Source: Lomentospora prolificans (Eukaryota > Ascomycota > Sordariomycetes > Microascales > Microascaceae). Taken from it: a stretch of DNA of 64,000 nt. Location: positions 4,836,001-4,900,000 of the forward strand of contig JARFXM010000004.1 in the NCBI GenBank assembly GCA_029532625.1, read 5' to 3'. This document shows, one piece after another, positions 9,437 through 21,021 of this stretch. Both the position numbers and the translations under genes were made by a program. Under the pieces are notes generated by a model. That model did no database searches. It saw only the letters and a list, made by a program, of their open reading frames with translations, and was not told where the DNA came from. Positions within the stretch are counted from its first letter, which is position 1, and each line of letters begins with the position of its first letter.

Positions 9437-11017
9437 ATGTCTACCTATTTGAGGACTAATACCCGGGTGCTTGGCGCCGTCAAGGTACGAATCGGCCCCC
9501 AGGCCCTTGCCATTGTGTTCCAACGTACCGCTGACAATGATTTGTATTGCTAGGCCCAGCCCTGGAAGGTTGGCTATGCTGTTGCCGGCCGCTCCGCTGT
9601 GAGGGCTTACTCCTCTAGTGCCGAACCCGACCTGAAGACTACCCTGAAGGAAGTCATCCCGGCGAAGAGGGAGCTCCTTAAGAAGGTCAAGGCGCACTCT
9701 GATAAGGTCATTGGCCAAGTCAAGGTTGAGAACACTCTCGGTGGTATGCGAGGTCTCAAGGCCATGGTTTGGGAGGGTTCAGTTCTCGATGCCAACGAGG
9801 GTATCCGCTTCCACGGACGCACCATCAAAGACTGCCAGCGTGAGCTACCCAAGGGCAAGACTGGTACCGAGATGCTTCCTGAGGCCATGTTCTGGCTCCT
9901 GCTCACGGGCCAGGTTCCGTCTACCAACCAGGTCCGCGTCCTCTCCCGCCAGCTCGCTGAGCAGGCCGCTCTTCCCGAGTTCGTCACAAAGATGCTCGAC
10001 AACTTCCCCAAGGACTTGCATCCCATGACCCAGTTCGCCATTGCCGTCTCTGCTCTCAATTACACCTCCAAGTTTGCCAAGGCTTATGAGGAGGGTTTAA
10101 GCAAGGCCAACTACTGGGAGCCAACCTTCGACGACTGCATCTCGCTACTCGCGAAGCTTCCTACCATTGCCGCCAAGATCTACCAGAACGCCTACCGAGG
10201 CGGTGGCGCCCTCCCGGCCGAGGTGGATCTCGAGCAGGATTGGTCCTACAATTTCGCTGCCATGCTTGGCAAGGGAGGCTCTGAGAACGAGAGCTTCCAG
10301 GACCTCTTGAGGCTGTACCTAGCCCTTCATGGAGACCATGAGGGCGGCAACGTCTCTGCCCACACTACTCATCTTGTCGGCAGTGCTCTTAGCGATCCCT
10401 TCCTCAGTTACAGTGCTGGTCTCCAGGGTCTTGCCGGACCTCTTCATGGGTAAGTCGAGCTCCCGGGTGGATTGTCAGGTCGCCCTAGAAGATGTGAGCA
10501 TAGTTAACAACGGCCGTGTAGGCTTGCTGCCCAGGAGGTCCTCAGGTGGATTCTTCAAATGAAGGAGGCGATTCCCGCCTCCTACACCGAAAAGGACATA
10601 AACGACTACCTCTGGTCTACCCTGAACTCTGGACGTGTTGTTCCCGGCTATGGCCATGCCGTTCTCAGGAAACCTGATCCTAGGTTTGAGGCTCTCATGG
10701 ACTTTGCTGCGAGCAGGCCAGAGATTGCGAAGGACCCCGTCTTCCAGCTCGTCGCCAAGAACAGCCAGATTGCCCCTGAGGTCTTGAAAAAGCACGGAAA
10801 GACCAAGAACCCCTACCCTAACGTCGACTCCAGCTCCGGAGTCCTGTTCCATCACTACGGATTCCACGAGACTCTCTACTACACAGCCACTTTCGGTGTT
10901 TCACGAGGCCTTGGACCCCTTGCTCAGCTCATCTGGGATCGTGCCCTCGGATTACCTATCGAGCGACCCAAGAGCATCAACCTTGAGGGCCTTCTAAAGG
11001 CCGCCGAGAGCGCGTAA
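9437..11017 (+). CDS. mcsA: 2-methylcitrate synthase, mitochondrial
   Basis: Exons 9437-9484, 9554-10449 and 10522-11017; introns of 69 and 72 nt with GT..AG ends. The product is 479 residues. The first ~38 residues form a basic mitochondrial presequence ending in RAYSSS. The citrate synthase fold follows, with GDHEGGNVSAHTTHLVGSAL and the citrate synthase signature GYGHAVLRKPDPR at residues 357-369 (His360), and a catalytic-type Asp417 in NVDSSSG. Segments GGMRGLKAMVWEGSVLD, RFHGRTIKDCQ and LPEAMFWLLLTGQVPST match fungal methylcitrate synthase (McsA) better than the respiratory citrate synthase CitA, which has RFRGKTIPECQ. The enzyme condenses propionyl-CoA (and acetyl-CoA) with oxaloacetate, the entry step of the methylcitrate cycle. 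It is divergent from the lyase for the last step. Confidence 0.92.
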
Positions 11018-14000
11018 GGAATATCGAAAAGAAGGTGGAGGAATGAGGCGGACAGCGAATCTAAATTGAAGATTGAAAACTCCCAAATCGATGGAATATA
11101 GCGGAACTAGACGGAGGAGTTACACATTGTCAATACAAGTGATTCTATTTTTGATACCATGAACAACTCCTTTCTCCGCACGAGATTTTGTTCAATCTAT
11201 TGAATTGCAGGATATCACTGGAACCTAACAACCACTCTCGGGTATCCGGCCAAGTCTAGGGGTTGCAGCCGCAATCAACATAGAAATAGTTGTGGCCGAC
11301 CCACAACGGATCGTAGCGAGTGAAGACCGGAAATCCGTAAAATGCAACGACAGACAGATGGATAGGAATCAGCCGACAAAGGCTTGTTACCGAAGTTTAT
11401 TCTTCAAACTTGCTGGGTCAGCTTGCTGGTCAAGTGACGGCGGGTGGATTGGGTAAAGAGCCGCCAACGGCAATAGAAGGTAGCAGCCTTCCTAATGAAG
11501 AATGATTCGACAATCGACGGCTTGCTTGCTACCAGCTGCAGTCGGCTGAAGCGAGAGGTGCATATTGGAGAATCAAGGGGGACCTGGAGAGAGAGCCGTA
11601 TAAAGTAGAGTGGCAGGCTGGATAATATCGACCCGCGCCAGCGCTACAACTTTAGCCCCTGGGCCAAGGCTTCTTGGAGACACCCGAATTCTATTATTGG
11701 AAACTGTAGGAACTCTTCCCCCGCCATCTTGGGACAGCCAAAGTGGCACTGTCTCCTAGGTTGCAAGAGTAATATTTGCTAGTTCCTGAGAACGGTGAAT
11801 TTGACCTTCATCCACATTCCTCCCCGAGGACGCGAGTCTGGCACGGCCCCCCGTATTTGGACTTTGGGACAGCGACCCGGGAATCCAAGCCAGGAGCGGA
11901 AGCGGGGAGTATGCACGAGCAAGCAAGGTACATGGCATTTGCCCCCATTCGGGCCTTAACGATCTTTGTGGGATGCGGGTTCATCTGACTTCATCTAGAG
12001 AAGTAGCAAGGGCCTTTTCGACTCTGTTGCTCCGAGGCCCGACTCCCGTATACAACAGACTTCGAAGGCGACAGTTTCGAAGATTTGTGACCGCTTTCGT
12101 GCGAAATGGAATGGGTCTACTATGGGAAATTCCGGTATCTCTGAGAAGGGGGCAAACAAACCACTTGAAACAGGACTTGAACAAACTCGAAGCTCCGAAG
12201 CTCTGGAGCTTGGCCGGAGAATTGTATGTCACGGAGTTCCCGGTGGTTTGCCACCGGCGATCACTATACCCTGGCAGCTGGCAGGTGTAGAATACAGGAG
12301 AATAACTAGGCATGAAACATGGTAGATGTGGCAAAGGGTGGTGTGCTGTCGGTACGACCGGCGCGATTGGCGGTGTTGGGGGTGTCTGTCAGCCAATATG
12401 GAAGATCTGAAGAACGACTACGCGGAGCTGTGCAAAAAGAAGCGTCCCGAAAATTCGATCCTTGGGAGCTTGAGAAGGACCAAATAATGACGTTCTGTTT
12501 CGGCCGGAGGTCTGAGTCGGTGGTGGAGAGAAAGATGCATTGGAAGATGGTGGGTGGTTCGGTAACGTTCCGGCTATTATGCCTTGGACCAGCTCGAGTC
12601 CGCCCCCAAAGGGGAAACGTTCTCAAGGGTTCCCACTACATGCATAGAACGGCTCCTCTGCAACGGCTCGGTCGGCTGGATTTTTCTATTTTTTTTTAAA
12701 AAAAAAAGGAGAGAAAGAAAGAAAGAAAAGGGACAGAGAGCATGCTAGCCGCTGCTCAGACATCAAGCCGAGTCGACCTGGATCCCAAGTCAAGGCAAAA
12801 TTGGAGAGAGCCACCGAGCTGGAACACGGCAACCCGGCAAAAATCAAAAGCATCGCAAGGGAAGCCGCCTTTTTACTAGACGGTTACGGAGGGCTCGCCT
12901 CTCGTGCCCAAATTTGCGATAGTGGGCTCTCGGTTTCTCAACTTTCCTGGGCCGGGCAGCCTCCTGCGTCGACCCTCGCCAGGTGTTTATCCCCGGACAA
13001 AGGTTCTCAACCAACAGGCATCAAAATCAGTGTCAACACGAAGAAAGAACAGAATCGCGGCCCAACATCATATGCCTATAGTTGCCCGTGTCCTAAAAAA
13101 GAAACTGGAGGGCCGTTTGTACGCTCGTTGCTACCCTCACACAATCCAATCATCATGCAGGGCCCGGTGTTTTGCCTCAAGGACTCAACTTCACGAATCC
13201 TTTTAGCTTATATCTCCTTGAGCTATGTGAATGACAAACTTGAGGCGGGACTGAGCGAGCCGATCCAGCCTTTACCGGGATCGTAAGAGTCAAGATGATG
13301 TCGCTGTCTATATGGCCGTAAGACGGAAGCAAAATATGGTGATGGTTACGTCTTGATCCCCTGCTCAATATCCGGTCCGGTCTGACAATATAGCAGATGG
13401 TCATCCTCTCTCTCTCGTAGCAAGTTTCGATTGGGTGTAGCTGTGTAGGCCATATCATGGCGAATGGGTTGCTGGATCGAGGGTCTTGCCACGAGCTTGC
13501 TCTGTCCTCCTGTGCAAACCGGGGCGATCCACAAGTTCACAACGCGCAGTAATTAAGCTTAATTTACGAGTGGCAACAAAAATAGCACACGGGGTGTGCT
13601 GCTGGAGGGAAATGGGTGGCCGTGCTACATTTTAGGCGGATGCCGGAAACTGTCTCGCTCTACGCCCAGACTAGATCATGTGGCGAGCGGAGTGCGGCGA
13701 TGCTCCCAACGTTGTTTGGGTTCGTTCGAGGCCATACGACTGCAATTTGGTGATGCCAACTTGGGGCCAGGCACACGGAACAGATATCCAGCCCAGCGGG
13801 GCTGCGATTGTTCCTTTTCCGAAGTATGATGCATGGAGAAATCTGTGTATCCATCAGTAGTACCTTGCGGATGGAACTAATTCCATCAGGTCGATACTCG
13901 AAACATCCAAATCTTATCAAGGACGCCTTGAGTGGGACGGGGGTCTAGGAGTCCCAGACAAACGCAAAAGTAGGGCAACCCTACAAAATACGATTAACTA

Positions 14001-14533
14001 GCGACATGATGGGTGTCGCGTCACCCTCGTGGGGAATGGATGTGAGGTGCGACGAATGCAGCTGTCGCTCTCGGCTCGGTGGTTCCTACGGAAAACTAGC
14101 AAACGTTCCTACTCGGCTGGATCAAGCAAAAGCAGGCTCTCCCGGTCGGTGGGTAGAAGATGGGCCAACGTTACCTCACGATGGGCTCAGCTGGTTGCCC
14201 GAGAGGAGAAATGGAGAGTGATGGGGATTTCTATTTTTGGGTGGGAGAGAGTTTCTAGGTATTTCTTCGTTCGCTAACCGCATGCGGGCTATCCAAACTA
14301 GCTTTGACAAGCGTTATCCGGGCCTATCTCGTTCAAGGCCTTTTTCTCGGGGTGTTGTTAATTTGGAGAGGCCGTTCTCGCCAGGCGATTCTACTCCCTT
14401 CTCTTGCAGAACAACAAAAGACTAATAAGTGATCTCCGACGAAAAGTGTGGCTTGCTATTGCTAGAGGGGGGTGGGCCAAAAGTTATGGGCACGCTCCGC
14501 GATGTTCTCTAAGTAATCGTCTCTCAATAATCC

Positions 14534-14557
14534 TTTTTTTTTTTTTTTTTTTTTTTT
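14534..14557. repeat. Poly-T tract (24)
   Basis: Uninterrupted run of 24 T, followed closely by CC and another T-run, in intergenic DNA. Confidence 0.95.
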
Positions 14558-16200
14558 CCTTTTTTTTTTTCTTCCTTTGTCCCTCCGGTGTATTTGCTTT
14601 CTCACTACTAAATCCTCGTGTAAGTGGTTAGCCACTTGGAAGAGGTAGAGAGTAGGGTGAGGTCACTAGTCCCGTGGTTAATATGTTTTTCATTTATCCT
14701 CGCTTTTCATCCGCAAATTAGCACCAGCGACCAGAAAGGCGAGCAGAAAGAACGGGGAAGAGACAGAAGAAGACAGAAGAACCGTTCCGCTCCGAGGCTG
14801 AGAAGAGCTTTTTCTTTTTTTTTTCCCCTTTTTTTTTTTCGGAGGAATCAATTCAAGCGGCGCAAATTAACTTCTGAAGTGGTCGCTGGGTCGATGGAGG
14901 TTGACGAGACGATTCGATTCGGCGAGCAATCAAAGGCGGGTTGCCAGCGAGCATGTCATCCGTCCGTCTCAGGGAGATCGGACCCTTCCCTTTTTTACGA
15001 CCTCACACCACAATTGGAAGCGAAGAGCGACACTTGAGGGATCGTTTTTAGAGACACCCTGTGACGTGGATGATTTTCGATTTGGAGAAGCTGCAGCATT
15101 CATTCACTCGATCGACATCCCATCCTTACATTTCTGTCATCTGGATGGCCTTGGAGCACGGCGTCGAGAGCTGACAATGCATTCAAGATGGGTTTCGGAG
15201 CCTTTTTGTCGTGCGGAAAAGGATCTCCTTAACAGAGAGGCTGTATAGGAGATTCGAAGATCCGTTCATGCCATGCCATTCACACACTCTCTCAATCTCT
15301 CCACATAAACTCGCAAAGTCTATTTCCCTATTCGTTCGCCTCTCTCTTTCTTTTTCTCCGGGACCTCTTCCCGGGTGTCTGTGGTACCTGAGTTTGGCCC
15401 CCTTGCTGGCCTCTTGCTCCGAGGGGGTCTTCTTTCTCCAGGATGGACCTCGTCTCGTCGCTCCCGCGGCCCCTCGTTTTCTAAATGGCCCAGGAATCCG
15501 GGGCCGGAAGGGCCGCACAGCTGGCATTTGGCAGAACCATGTGTGGGTAGAAGTGGCCGTCGAATTGCGCCACTCGGATTTTGGCGAGGCACAATCGAGA
15601 TGGAGGACAGGCGAGGGGGAGAAAGAGGTGTCTTTTTTTTTTTTTTTTTTGTTCTTTCTTCGCTTGTCGCACGCCCCCTCCACCGTCGACTCGAGGTTGC
15701 TGCTGGTGCATCTCTCGCAACGCGGGCGATAGTGGGAATTGATTTGTATAGATTTGAATTTTTTTTCATAAGCGGACGGTTATGGGCTTTGATTGAAGAG
15801 GGCGGGATATAACGCAATATCGAATGGGGGGGCGGGCTGGGATATATATGTGGTGACCAAAAAAAGAAGTGCGGCATGGATCCAAGGTCGGTCGCCTGTC
15901 TTAGTCCGACGACGGCTACCACTCTCTCGTGATGAATGCTAATGCTAAATGGCAAATGGCCCAAAACAGAACAGAGTCCAGTCTGCAGGGCCAGAAAAAT
16001 GACGGGGGCAACAGCAGCAACAACCGAGATCTTGGGAAAGGTTCCCTCCCCCGGGACGGGATGAGCGACAGAGAGCGGATCGGCCAAGCTTTGCAAAGAG
16101 CGGATATAGAGTGGGTGGCAGAAAATAGCAACACAGCGGGGAGGCAAAGACGGTTGTTGATTGATGTAGAGAGAGAGAGAGTATTTGAGAGGGAAATGGT

Positions 16201-16208
16201 TATAAATA
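16201..16208 (+). promoter_or_regulatory. TATA box of the DUF4360 gene
   Basis: TATAAATA lies 178 bp before the ATG. Behind it is a long leader of CTCT repeats and CA-rich sequence ending AATCAAAATG. A clear TATA box plus a pyrimidine-rich leader is typical of strongly expressed fungal genes. Confidence 0.55.
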
Positions 16209-16385
16209 CTCGACGACCTCTCCTCGATGGAGACGAAATCTTCTTTTTGGATCATCATCAGCAGCATCTCTAGCTTCTTCTCTCTTACTCTCACTCTCAC
16301 TCTCTCAATCTCTTTCTTAACTCTCTAATAATAACTCTCCTTCTCTTACAACCAACTCCAACAACCCCTTCCAAACCAAATCAAA

Positions 16386-17030
16386 ATGAAGTCCCTAGCT
16401 TTCCTCGCCCCGGCTCTCGCCCTCGCCACCCCCATCCTCAACCCTCAGGCTACCTCCGACAACCCCGACCCCAAGGACATCCAGATCGTCAGCGCCACCT
16501 GGTCCGGCAATGGCTGCCCTTCCAACTCGGTGTCGACTTCCATCTCTCCTGACCGAACCGTCATCACCTTCGGTTTCGACTCCTTCCAGACCTACATCGG
16601 CCCCGATATCTCGGCCAAGGAGAACAGCAAGAACTGCGCGCTCCACCTGACCCTCAAGTACCCCGGTGGCTTCCAGTTCGCGGTCGTCGACTCGACCTAC
16701 CACGGTTTCGCCCTGCTCGAGGAGGGTGTTACCGGGTCCTTCTTCTCCACCTACTTCTTCTCTCAGGACGCCACCGCGACCACGACGACCCGCACCGTCA
16801 TCGAGGGCGGCGGCGTCTGGGCCGAGGGCCAGGTCTACACCAAGGCCGACTCGGTGCCCACCGCCTCGCTCATCTTCTCGCCTTGCGGCGCCAACGGCAT
16901 CCTCAACATCAACAACAGGATCTTCCTCAAGTCTAACAAGCCCGGCGCGTTCGGTTCCATCACCGATGACGATGCCACCGTCGCCTTCACCCAGCAGCTC
17001 AACCTTAACTGGCGAACCTGCGACCAGTAA
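16386..17030 (+). CDS. Small secreted protein, DUF4360 family
   Basis: Intronless frame of 214 residues. The ATG sits in a good AAA-ATG context. Residues 1 to about 16 form a signal peptide (MKSLAFLAPALALATP). The mature part shows the DUF4360 pattern: SATWSGNGCPSNSVSTSISPD near residue 38, TVITFGFDSFQTYIGP near 59, then a paired cysteine region (NCALHL) and a C-terminal NLNWRTCDQ; four cysteines could make two disulfides. The family is common as small secreted proteins in ascomycetes and some bacteria, and its role is unknown. Codon use is strongly biased to C-ending codons, unlike neighbouring DNA, which suggests high expression. A TATA box and CT-rich leader precede it. The same bias leaves a 351-codon open frame on the opposite strand, which is a shadow. 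Confidence 0.9.
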   Translation: MKSLAFLAPALALATPILNPQATSDNPDPKDIQIVSATWSGNGCPSNSVSTSISPDRTVITFGFDSFQTYIGPDISAKENSKNCALHLTLKYPGGFQFAVVDSTYHGFALLEEGVTGSFFSTYFFSQDATATTTTRTVIEGGGVWAEGQVYTKADSVPTASLIFSPCGANGILNINNRIFLKSNKPGAFGSITDDDATVAFTQQLNLNWRTCDQ

Positions 17031-17153
17031 ACTGCTTTTACTAGGTCTTGGCACACAAAAGGGGGAGCGGCTTCCTTCTTTCTTCTTTCTTTTTTTTATT
17101 GTCTCTTTTTTGACCACGAAGAAGAGGTGGTGAGGGAAGGGCAAGGAAGGGAA

Positions 17154-17170
17154 GGGGGGGGGGGGGGGGG
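17154..17170. repeat. Poly-G tract (17)
   Basis: Run of 17 G just downstream of the DUF4360 stop, preceded by G-rich repeats. It is able in principle to form G-quadruplex structures in transcripts reading through. Confidence 0.9.
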
Positions 17171-17353
17171 AGGTGGTTCGTGTAAGCATTTTCTTTTGCA
17201 TGCAGGCTTGCGGGGGAGACTCGGGAGTGATTCGGGGGATGACAAGAGATGATTCCCACGGGGGGGTCGTCGGCAACCTCGAACCACTTTGACTGTTTTT
17301 CCTTTTCTTTTTCTTCTCCGCAACCACACCTCGCCAACGCTTCTTGTTTTGGT

Positions 17354-17354
17354 T

Positions 17355-17386
<32 letters not shown>

Positions 17387-17390
17387 CTCT
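17354..17390. repeat. CT microsatellite
   Basis: Nearly pure (CT)n of about 35 nt with two imperfections. Confidence 0.95.
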
Positions 17391-18393
17391 ATCTTTCTTC
17401 GTGGGAGGCGCCGGGCCGGGATGGATAATCAGGGGAAGGTTTGGATGCATTTCAAAGCTGGGTTCAAGCGCTAGCCGAGAGCGAGTCGAATGGTTTGAAA
17501 GCCCAGTTCGCGACGCCAGACGGATATAAGTTGGGGAGCGCGAGATGGGATTCGAACTTGAAGGCGAGCCGCCGGCGAGGGTTTTCTAACATCTACTTCA
17601 TGTCCATCCATTTTTTTTTGTTTGTCATTTTTCCTTTTTTATATTCTCTAACTTCTATTTACATACTTGCATTCTATGAATCCTAAAAAGAATGAATATT
17701 GAAAAAAAAAAAAAAATACTCACATATGTTTGCGTCTTTACTGAAATCGTGATTCCATTCTACCCAGTGACCGAGGTGAAGCCGTAGTGCCTAGCTTATA
17801 GCCCGGCTAGCTTACACCGAGAGCCAACAAATCAATACGGCTAAAGGCGCCTGGCGAGATGGAGGGAGATGGTGAGCCCAGAAGAGCGGCCGAAAAAGGA
17901 GTGAGAGGGCGCGGGAAAGGAAAACAAGAGAGAAGGGTAAAAGCGAAGGAGAGAGAGAGGAAAGATACATGATGGAAAGTACCGGGGACTCGACTCATGG
18001 CCAGCGAAAACTGGCACAGCCATCATCAAATGAAAATAATTAATCAAGGTTCGTTCGATAGCTGACGGGGTCCCGGTAATATAGCCGCATGTCGATGGGG
18101 CAATAATATGCCTGGCGAGCTTACTGGCCGAAGCGAGAGGTATAAGGCCCAGGCCTGGCTTGGTGGACTTGTATATTTTGCCGACCCCTTTTTTCGTTGT
18201 TGGCGTCTTTCCTTTTCTTTTTGTCAAGGGTCGACATGGGACTTGGAGATGATGTTCTTCCGAGAGAAGATGCCACGGTTGGTATTTTCAATTCATTCCG
18301 CTATTCCGTTTTGTCTTCTTTGCATGGGAATAAATATTGGTTATTTTGTTTTATTTTGTTTTATTTTTATTCTTATGCTTATTTTTATATTTT

Positions 18394-18453
18394 ATTTTCA
18401 CTTGTATTTTTATTTTTCTTTATATTTTCACTTGTATTTTTATTTTTCTTTAT
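18394..18453. repeat. 30-nt tandem duplication, T-rich
   Basis: A 30-nt unit (contains TTTTCACTTGTATTTTTA) occurs twice head to tail, 18394-18423 and 18424-18453, without visible mismatch. Confidence 0.9.
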
Positions 18454-18470
18454 TCAATGTTTATTTATTT

Positions 18471-18486
18471 ATATATATATATATAT
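18471..18486. repeat. AT microsatellite
   Basis: Eight AT dinucleotides in the same T-rich block. Confidence 0.9.
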
Positions 18487-20190
18487 TTTTGAAGTGGGCG
18501 TCTCTGGCTTCATGCTTTTGGACTCGTCGTCTCACAAATCCGTGTTTATTAGATCCCATTGTGTCCTCTATTGTCGTCTATTTATTAGCAAGCTGACGGC
18601 CGCCAAAACCCTTCGGACACTAAGGCTCCGGCGACGTCAAGTGCCGGAATTCGGCCAGCCAACGCCGGAGGCTTCCGGGCGCAGCCTGGCATGCAACGCA
18701 GGCACCGGAACTTGGAAGGAACCAAAAGGGGGAGAAGCACAGTCCAAATATGCGGGTTCCGTTCCTGTACCCACTCTCACCTCACCTGGTGACGCGGACG
18801 GGGCACACAACCTGGCCACCCTGGCTTGGCGAATATAATCATATCAATCAGGCCAGTTTTGTATTTTCATTATTTTTTAATTTTTATATTTATTTTTATT
18901 TTATTTATTTTTTTTTTTTTTTTGCTTCGCTAATACATATCTCACCCCGCCTCTTTGGCAATGCTGCACGTCATCCGCAGCCAGCTGGCGCGGACTAGCC
19001 AGCGGTAGCCGGGAGTAAGCAACGGCGTAGAAGTCCAATTCCGAGACCTCGATCCTTTGAATTGCTAGCCCCTGATACCTCGTCGGTGGGCCTTTTTATT
19101 TTTTTTTTTCTCGTCCCGGCCGTGCTTTTCTTCGAGCGGGATCTGTACGACGTCTCGAGACGAGACCATGTTCAAATGCCTATGCTGGCCTGGCGTGCAG
19201 TGTGCCTCACTTTCGTCTATTTTGCTTATTGGAGATGGGCGTCGTCCTTAATTCTTCCGGTTCTCGGCAGAAAAGCCGGCCTCCCAACTCCCACCCCCCC
19301 CTTTGCCAATTCTGCGAATGCGAATGCTGGGAGAGAGAGAGAGATTCCACTCTTGGTGAAGGAGGTTGTCTTTGTAAAATGAATGGGTCAGGTATATACT
19401 ATACTTGTCCTCAGATCTCAGATATAGCGCCAAGACCTGGGAACAATATATTCGCCTCCCACCCTCTATTTCACCTCCCTACCACCCTCCCTTTCCAGAT
19501 GGGCTCTCTTTTTCCCCCCCATCCTTCTTCCTCTCTCAGCCGAAGAAAAAAGAGTGCTCAGGCCAAGAGAGCCCACGAGGGAAAATGGGAAGGGGGGGGG
19601 AAGGGGAGGAAAGGGGACTGTGGCTATTTATAGCAGCCATTCTACCGGAAGGCTGGACCTTTGGGCTTGCGCTCACGTGCTTTTGGCGAGGAAGCGTGGG
19701 GAAGAGCGTCATTTACTCTAATACTTTATTTATCCTTTCTGTGGAAGACTTGGGCGTGGTGTGGTGTTTGCATGTCTTGGGCGAGAAAGATGCTTCTTTG
19801 GACTGACATTCTTGATTTGGAACTACGGCTCGGGCTTGAGGAGAGAAGAGCAAAAGGCCAGCGCGCTTCAGCCAGCTGTGCTGTGAACGGGCATGTTTGC
19901 AGGTTTAACAATCCCGGGGTCGGGGCTGGTACCTGCTCCTCTTATATCTGTAGCTGAATGCATCAGTTGATGTGGTGTATATTTATTTCTAATCTTACTT
20001 GCGAGCTCCTCAGCTATTCCGTAGCCACACACAGGAAATGCTAACCAAGATCTCGACCATCTTGAAACTGTGCATTCCCATTCCAAGGTATGAAAGAGAG
20101 AAAAGACCCCAAAACATGGCTATTGGTCGCCATCTTGAGACCACTCCAGAGGCGTCTGAGATGTCAAAGCATAGCCTTGAAGAACAGTCA

Positions 20191-20206
20191 TATATATATA
20201 TATATA
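20191..20206. repeat. TA microsatellite
   Basis: Eight TA dinucleotides in otherwise unremarkable intergenic DNA. Confidence 0.9.
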
Positions 20207-21021
20207 ACACCTCAGGACGAGCAATACAAGGCCACATCTGCGGTGTCGCGAATGCCACCCTCCAACTAATACTAGTAGAACCGTGTTCGGTTCTCCCTCC
20301 CCACAGATCGTCGCTCCACCCATTGACGGGATTCACGTCCTGCGAAACTATCTCTGGTAAGTGGGTCGGTCTACCCGCTTTCACTCATGACTCGCCAAAG
20401 CATCCCTCCAGAAAGATGCAAGAACGGATTGAGGCAGCCGAGTGCGACCTAGTCGACACGTGCCTTGCCCTTTTCCCCGCCCCCCCGTTGCATTCTGGTT
20501 GAATTTTTGGTGGTTTCCCAGATTTGCGAAACCCCCCGGGGGGCAGTTGTGGTTGCACTGGTCTCGACAAGACTGCCAAGTTTGAGTTCGTGTATAATAG
20601 ATCTATGCGCGAGTCCTTATTAATCTCGCCGTGTTTGGAGGCCTGGGTGACGTCTATATGCGGTGGATCCTCGAGCCCAGAGTTCACGATGCAGCAAGGC
20701 CAAGGCTGGATGCGTGAAGCGGCGGTGGGTTCCGATGATAACCCTCCAGGGAACCCAAGACTTGTGTACAGCAAGAATAGATTTCCAAACCACACGTCAT
20801 TTCATACCAACTAATGAGAGAACCCTCCACCTCATAACCAACGCAAGACGACCATGCCCGCAAAGTTAAGAAAAAAGAAAAAAACGGGACGTGGAGAAAA
20901 AAAAGTAAAGAAATGGTACCCTAGGGAGCTAATACATCATGTACACGAAAGACCTCGCTCAAAACATCTCGGAGCTAGAGGGGGAAGGAAATTCAAGACA
21001 CATCTTTCACATTCCCCTTTA

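Larger units (their letters stand above)
11018..16385. other. Gene-poor 5.4-kb intergenic region
   Basis: No frame has convincing protein character on either strand. The stretch holds a T9/A10 block at about 12690-12708 followed by GAAA repeats, a 24-T tract at 14534-14557, more T-rich blocks near 14811-14840 and 15631-15650, and CTGGC-type words. The last ~185 bp carry the TATA box and CT-rich leader of the DUF4360 gene. A 326-codon minus frame at 15320-16300 opens with GTG and is low complexity, so it was not called. Confidence 0.6.
17031..21021. other. Gene-poor 4-kb intergenic region with simple repeats
   Basis: Downstream flank of the DUF4360 gene, then DNA without a supportable gene up to the stop of the GH16 gene. 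It contains a G17 run, a CT microsatellite, a 30-nt tandem duplication in a very T-rich block (18340-18490), two TA microsatellites and further homopolymers. Frames here are short or low complexity. Confidence 0.6.

Noticed and set aside
15320..16300. 326-codon minus frame upstream of the DUF4360 gene
   Set aside because: Opens with GTG, contains Lys runs and Ser/Pro low complexity, and covers the TATA box and leader of the neighbouring gene.
16395..17450. 351-codon open frame on the strand opposite the DUF4360 gene
   Set aside because: It is the mirror of a strongly C-ending codon bias, and its upstream part is low-complexity Arg/Glu/Lys from CT repeats. No domain is visible.
17540..17600. 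Possible tRNA T-loop (GTTCGAATCC on the minus strand)
   Set aside because: The flanking bases do not form a T-stem, and no acceptor stem or A-box is present.
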